A stretch of DNA of 64,000 nt from Babesia bovis T2Bo (lineage: Eukaryota; Apicomplexa; Aconoidasida; Piroplasmida; Babesiidae), in contig NC_067396.1 of assembly GCF_000165395.2 (NCBI RefSeq), forward strand, positions 806,001 to 870,000, in the 5' to 3' direction. The notes below the pieces were generated by a model. The model had not been told where the DNA came from. It was given only the letters and a program-made list of their open reading frames with translations, and ran no database searches. Positions within the stretch are counted from its first letter, which is position 1; every line of letters starts with the position of its first letter. Below, one piece after another: positions 59,744 to 64,000 of the stretch. Made by a program: the position numbers and the translations under genes.

Positions 59744-60401
59744 TGGCGCCTTCGGCGCAACGGTGCTGTAATGTGGTAGTTAGTATCGGGGGTAGTAATG
59801 TGGAGCAGTCTAGTGGTAGAGTTAGAGGACCAATGATACTCATAAGGTATACATAGAGTTATAATGGCAGTGTTAGTAAAGGTTTAGTACTGGTTTTATT
59901 AAAATTTTGGGTCGTACGTTCAGTGCAAGCTTAGTAGGATTTTGGTAGAGGTTTGGCATTAGATGTGATAAATGTTTCATAGATCTTTAGTGGCACTTTT
60001 GGTAAAAGTTTCACAGAAGTTTAGTAATAGTTTTGGTAAAAGTTTCACAGAAGTTTAGTAGCACTTTTGCTGAAAGTTTGGTATAACTTTGGCAAATGTT
60101 TCACAGAAGTTTAGTAATAGTTTTGGTGAATGTTTGGTATAACTTTGGTAAAAGTTTCACAGAAGTTTAGTAATAGTTTTGGTGAATGTTTGGTATAACT
60201 TTGGTAAATGTTTCATAGAACGTTAGTGGCACTTTTGGTAAAAGTTTAGTATAACTTTGGCAAAAGTTTCACAAAAGTTTAGTAGCACTTTTGCTGGAAG
60301 TTTGGTATAAAAGTAGTAGCTGTTGGGGGTGGTATATGGATGAGATTACAGAGTGTATTGCTTGGATTTTCGTAGCAATGTTGGTAAAGGACTCATAGAG
60401 T
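59744..60401 (+). repeat. Alpha E 3' flank and 33-bp-type repeats
   Basis: Hairpin directly after the stop, conserved block, repeat units. No gene is seen. Confidence 0.65.
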
Positions 60402-60686
60402 TTTGGTGCAGTGATCACGACAGAGAGTACCACTCCCCTCACCAACCTCCTCACCCAGGTCGGCCAGCTCCAATACGACATACGGCTTCCCTGGATATTT
60501 GTACTGACCCTGGCCTGGCTAATAGCGGTACTCTATCTCGCATTTGGTGCCATATGGCCACTGGACTGGACACATATGAGGTCGCATTGGTTACGGGGTG
60601 GAGCACACCAGTGGCAATGTATGTGGTATAAGGTGATGACGGGACGCAAAGGAATGGAACTGGTGGAGTATTTTGGTAAGACATAG
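60402..60686 (+). pseudogene. ves1 C-terminal fragment 11 (alpha-type tail)
   Basis: TNLLTQVGQLQYDIRLPWIF, the span and an alpha tail ending FGKT like alpha E just upstream, with a nearly identical 3' flank, so it was probably duplicated from that gene's end. Confidence 0.72.
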
Positions 60687-61726
60687 TGGCGCCTTCGGCG
60701 CAACGGTGCTGTAATGTGGTAGTTAGTATCGGGGGTAGTAATGTGGAGCAGTCTAGTGGTAGAGTTAGAGGACCAATGATACTCATAAGGTATACATAGA
60801 GTTATAATGGCAGTGTTAGTAAAGGTTTAGTACTGGTTTTATTAAAATTTTGGGTCGTACGTTCAGTGCAAGCTTAGTAGGATTTTGGTAGAGGTTTGGC
60901 ATTAGATGTGATAAATGTTTCATAGAACTTTAGTGGCACTTTTGGCAAATATTTCACAGAAGTTTAGTAGCACTTTTGCTGAATGTTTAGTAAAAAAGTA
61001 GTGGCAGTTTTGGCAAAAGTTTCACAGAAGTTTAGTAGCACCTTTGCTGAAAGTTTGGTATAACTGTGGCAAAAGTTTCACAGAAGTTTAGTAATTGTTT
61101 TGGTGAAAGTTTGGTATAACTTTGGCAAAAGTTTCACAGAAGTTTAGTAATTGTTTTGGTGAATGTTTGGTATAACTTTGGTAAAAGTTTCACAAAAGTT
61201 TAGCAGCACTTTTGCTGAAAGTTTGGTATAAAAGTAGTGGCAGTTTTGGCAAAAGTTTCACAAAAGTTTAGTAATAGTTTTGGTGAATGTTTGGTATAAC
61301 TTTGGTAAAAGTTTCACAAAAGTTTAGTAATAGTTTTGGTGAATGTTTAGTATAACTTTGGTAAAAGTTTCGTGGAAAAGTAGTAGCAATGCTAGTGAAG
61401 GTTTGGTATAACTTTGGTAAATGTTTCACAAAAGTTTAGTAATAGTTTTGGTGAATGTTTGGTATAACTTTGGTAAAAGTTTCACAAAAGTTTAGTAGCA
61501 CTTTTGCTGAAAGTTTAGTATAACTTTGGTAAAAGTTTCACAAAAGTTTAGTAGCACTTTTGCTGAAAGTTTAGTATAACTTTGGTAAAAGTTTCACAGA
61601 AGTTTAGTAGCACTTTTGCTGAAAGTTTAGTATAAAAGTAGTAGCTGTTGGGGGTGGTATATGGATGAGATTACAGAGTGTATTGCTTGGATTTTCGTAG
61701 CAATGTTGGTAAAGGACTCATAGAGT
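60687..61726 (+). repeat. 3' flank block and long run of 33-bp-type repeats
   Basis: Hairpin, conserved block, then about 800 bp of units with TTTCACAAAAGTTTAGTA and TTTTGGTGAATGTTTGGTA. No gene is seen. Confidence 0.65.
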
Positions 61727-62038
61727 TTTGGTGCAGTGATCGAGAACCAGAAGGAAGTCGATCAGAAGGGCCAGGACATCAAGCACCCCCTGACAAAGTT
61801 ACTATCAGAAGTCGGCAAGCTCCAATACGACATACGGCTCCCCTGGATCTTTGTACTGACCATAGCCTGGCTAGTAGCAGTGCTCTACCTTGCCTTTGGT
61901 GCCATATGGCCACTGGACTGGGCACATATGAGGTCACACTGGTTACGGGGTGGAGAGCACCAGTGGCAGTGTATGTGGTATAAGGTGATGACGGGGCGCA
62001 AAGGAATGGAACTGGTGGAGTATTTTGGTAGGAAGTAG
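61727..62038 (+). pseudogene. ves1 C-terminal fragment 12 (alpha-type tail), joined to spacer 3
   Basis: Its N-terminal part is the ENQKEVDQKGQDIKHPLTKL stretch of fragment 9, while its end (PLDWAHMRSH onward and the junction to the spacer) matches fragment 10, so it is a patchwork of two fragments. Confidence 0.72.
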
Positions 62039-64000
62039 TGGCGACGTAGTGTTGGAGATTGTAAATAAATACAGTAAAAAGTAATACAATACACCAAGTA
62101 GCCAACACGCGTTACCTAGCATTACAGACAACTAGTCATAATAGTAGCACTCATTCACCACTATTTTAGTGATAAGAGTAGCAATTTTATGAGGCATACA
62201 AGTTACACGTCTTCACATAGTTACTGCCAATGCATAGTTGTATGTGCAGTAAAACATTGGTACTACTTTTAATAGTGATTTCTTTAAGGGTTGATAGTGG
62301 TTTCTTGAAGGGATTGATAGTGATTTCTTAAAAGATTGATAGTGGTTTTCTTGAAGGATTGATAGTGATTTCTTAAAAGATTGATAGTGTTTTCTTGAAG
62401 GATTTGATAGTGGTTTCTTGAAGAGTTTGATAGTGGTTTTCTTTATGGATTTAATAGTGATTTTTTTAGGGATTGATAGTGATTTCTTTAGGGATGGATA
62501 GTGATTTTTTTAGGGATTGATATTGATTTCTTTAAGGGTTGATATTGATTTCTTTAAGGATTGATAGTGGTTTCTTGAAGGGTTTGATAGTGATTTCTTA
62601 AAGGGTTGATAGTGATTTCTTTAGGGTTTGATAGGGTTTTCTTTAGGGTTTGATAGGGTTTTCTTAAAAGATTGATAGTGATTTCTTTAGGGATTGATAG
62701 TGATTTCTTTAAGGATTTTATAGTGATTTCTTTAGGGATTGATATGGTTTTCTTTAAGGTTTAATAGTGGTTTTCTTAAAGGTTTAATAGTGGTTTTCTT
62801 AAAGGTTTGATTATCTTTAATAGTACTTTTTATTGAATGTTTGAAGGTGTTCGGTGATGTGGGTATATTATGCCGCTGACAGCTGATCCATCTTTGTAAG
62901 ATTTTTTCTGAGGCATATATCACCCTAGTGGCATTTGATGTGACACGTAGTGTCTATACAGTGACTAAAGCTGTCCACTACATGAGGCTACACCAGGAAG
63001 CCCAGATGGTAGCTGTATCCATGGAACTAGAGAGTCACTAGCCTACACAGTTGTAACAACGTAGAGGATGGCGATGTAGACTAGTGAAGTACCAATGTTA
63101 CAGAAATACTCTATATGCGACCAATATATCTCCCCACTGAATGCCGCATAAAACTGCGTCGATAACACTGTTAAGATTCCACAGGTAATGTGCACACTAT
63201 CAACACTTGAAAAACACCGACTTCTCCACAAAACCTCTGCTGCAACTACTGTCAAACTATGGTACAAAACATTTAGCCACAATAAGGCTAATCTTTCATG
63301 GAATATTTAATAAACATACTGCATTACTCCAAATAATTACACGAGAAAACTCATTTACAGCAAATTACATAAACCCAAAATATACTTCACAAAACCACTG
63401 TTTGAAATCACTAGCCTGAAGAGAACCCCGAACACCTTCAAACATTCAATAAAAAGTATCAACAAACCCTAACCGGACTTTTTGGAAAACCTTATCAAAA
63501 GTAGTACCAAAGTTTTACTGAAAATGGAACTAAAGAATTACACTACCAATGTGTAAACGTCACTAGAGCCAGGTCACAGCATTGACTACCAATGTGTAAA
63601 CGCTGAACTACCAATGTGTAAACGTCACTAGAGCCAGGTCACAGCATTGACTACCAATGTGTAAACGTTGAACTACCAATGTGTAAACGTCGCTAGAGCC
63701 AGGTCACAGCATTGACTACCAATGTGTAAACGTCACTAGAGCCAGGTGACAGCATTGACTAACTATGTGTAAACATCACTAGAGCCAGGTCACAGCATTG
63801 ACTACCAATGTGTAAACGTCACTAGAGCCAGGTGACAGCATTGACTACCAATGTGTAAACGCTGAACTACCAATGTGTAAACGTCACTAGAGCCAGGTCA
63901 CAGCATTGACTACCAATGTGTAAACGTCACTAGAGCCAGGTCACAGCATTGACTACCAATGTGTAAACGTCACTAGAGCCAGGTCACAGCATTGACTACC
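62039..64000. repeat. Spacer module, copy 3 (cut by window end)
   Basis: Leader, 22-bp minisatellite (62265-62820), core (62823-63535) and the start of the two-module array. The first 1.5 kb is nearly identical to copy 2. A further beta/alpha pair may lie to the right. Confidence 0.75.

Overview
The window reads as nuclear DNA of a Babesia-type piroplasm, most like Babesia bovis. The basis is the gene family: every recognisable long gene is a variant erythrocyte surface antigen (VESA1/ves1) gene. Each has the PTNLKEAIDW N-terminus, a Cys/Lys-rich block, a long coiled-coil or variable centre, further Cys clusters, one C-terminal membrane span (LPWIFVLT...AIW) and a tail of about 43 residues. 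Both known subunit classes are present. ves1-alpha genes have three exons with nearly all coding in the last. ves1-beta genes have 11 or more short exons. No housekeeping, RNA or mobile-element genes were seen. The species call is inference; the family call is strong.

Layout. Three head-to-head beta/alpha pairs share short divergent promoters. Pair A is beta <1-2057(-) and alpha 2507-6638(+). Pair D is beta 33743-37917(-) and alpha 38284-42493(+). Pair E is beta 50909-55219(-) and alpha 55513-59743(+). Two further alpha genes (B 8763-12748, C 16544-20503) have no first exon or promoter and lie in a tandem duplication of about 7.8 kb. Behind the alpha genes are 12 short C-terminal fragments (membrane span plus tail), separated by degenerate repeats of about 33 bp. 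Each group of fragments ends in a conserved spacer module of about 3 kb (22.3-25.3, 46.8-49.7, 62.0-64.0 kb) made of four different minisatellites and a 0.7-kb non-repetitive core. A reverse-oriented array of the 33-bp repeat follows (8 kb at 25.3-33.4; 0.7 kb at 49.7-50.4) and leads into the 3' end of the next beta gene. The window is therefore one large cassette, beta<- ->alpha, tails, spacer, array, repeated with different amounts of expansion.

How the parts fit. In B. bovis the two VESA1 subunits are made from one locus of active transcription with a bidirectional promoter, and variants arise by segmental gene conversion from silent copies. The window looks built for that: complete pairs as possible expression sites, promoterless alpha copies and tail fragments as possible donors, and clear patchwork identity between copies. 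I reconstructed the splicing by hand. All introns in alpha and beta are phase 1, and many carry a GC hairpin of 6-bp stem and 3-nt loop that recurs more than 30 times, including just after alpha stop codons. The most unexpected item is a possible extra 3' exon of beta E beyond its stop codon, encoding a second hydrophobic C-terminus, with a deletion-damaged counterpart in beta D.
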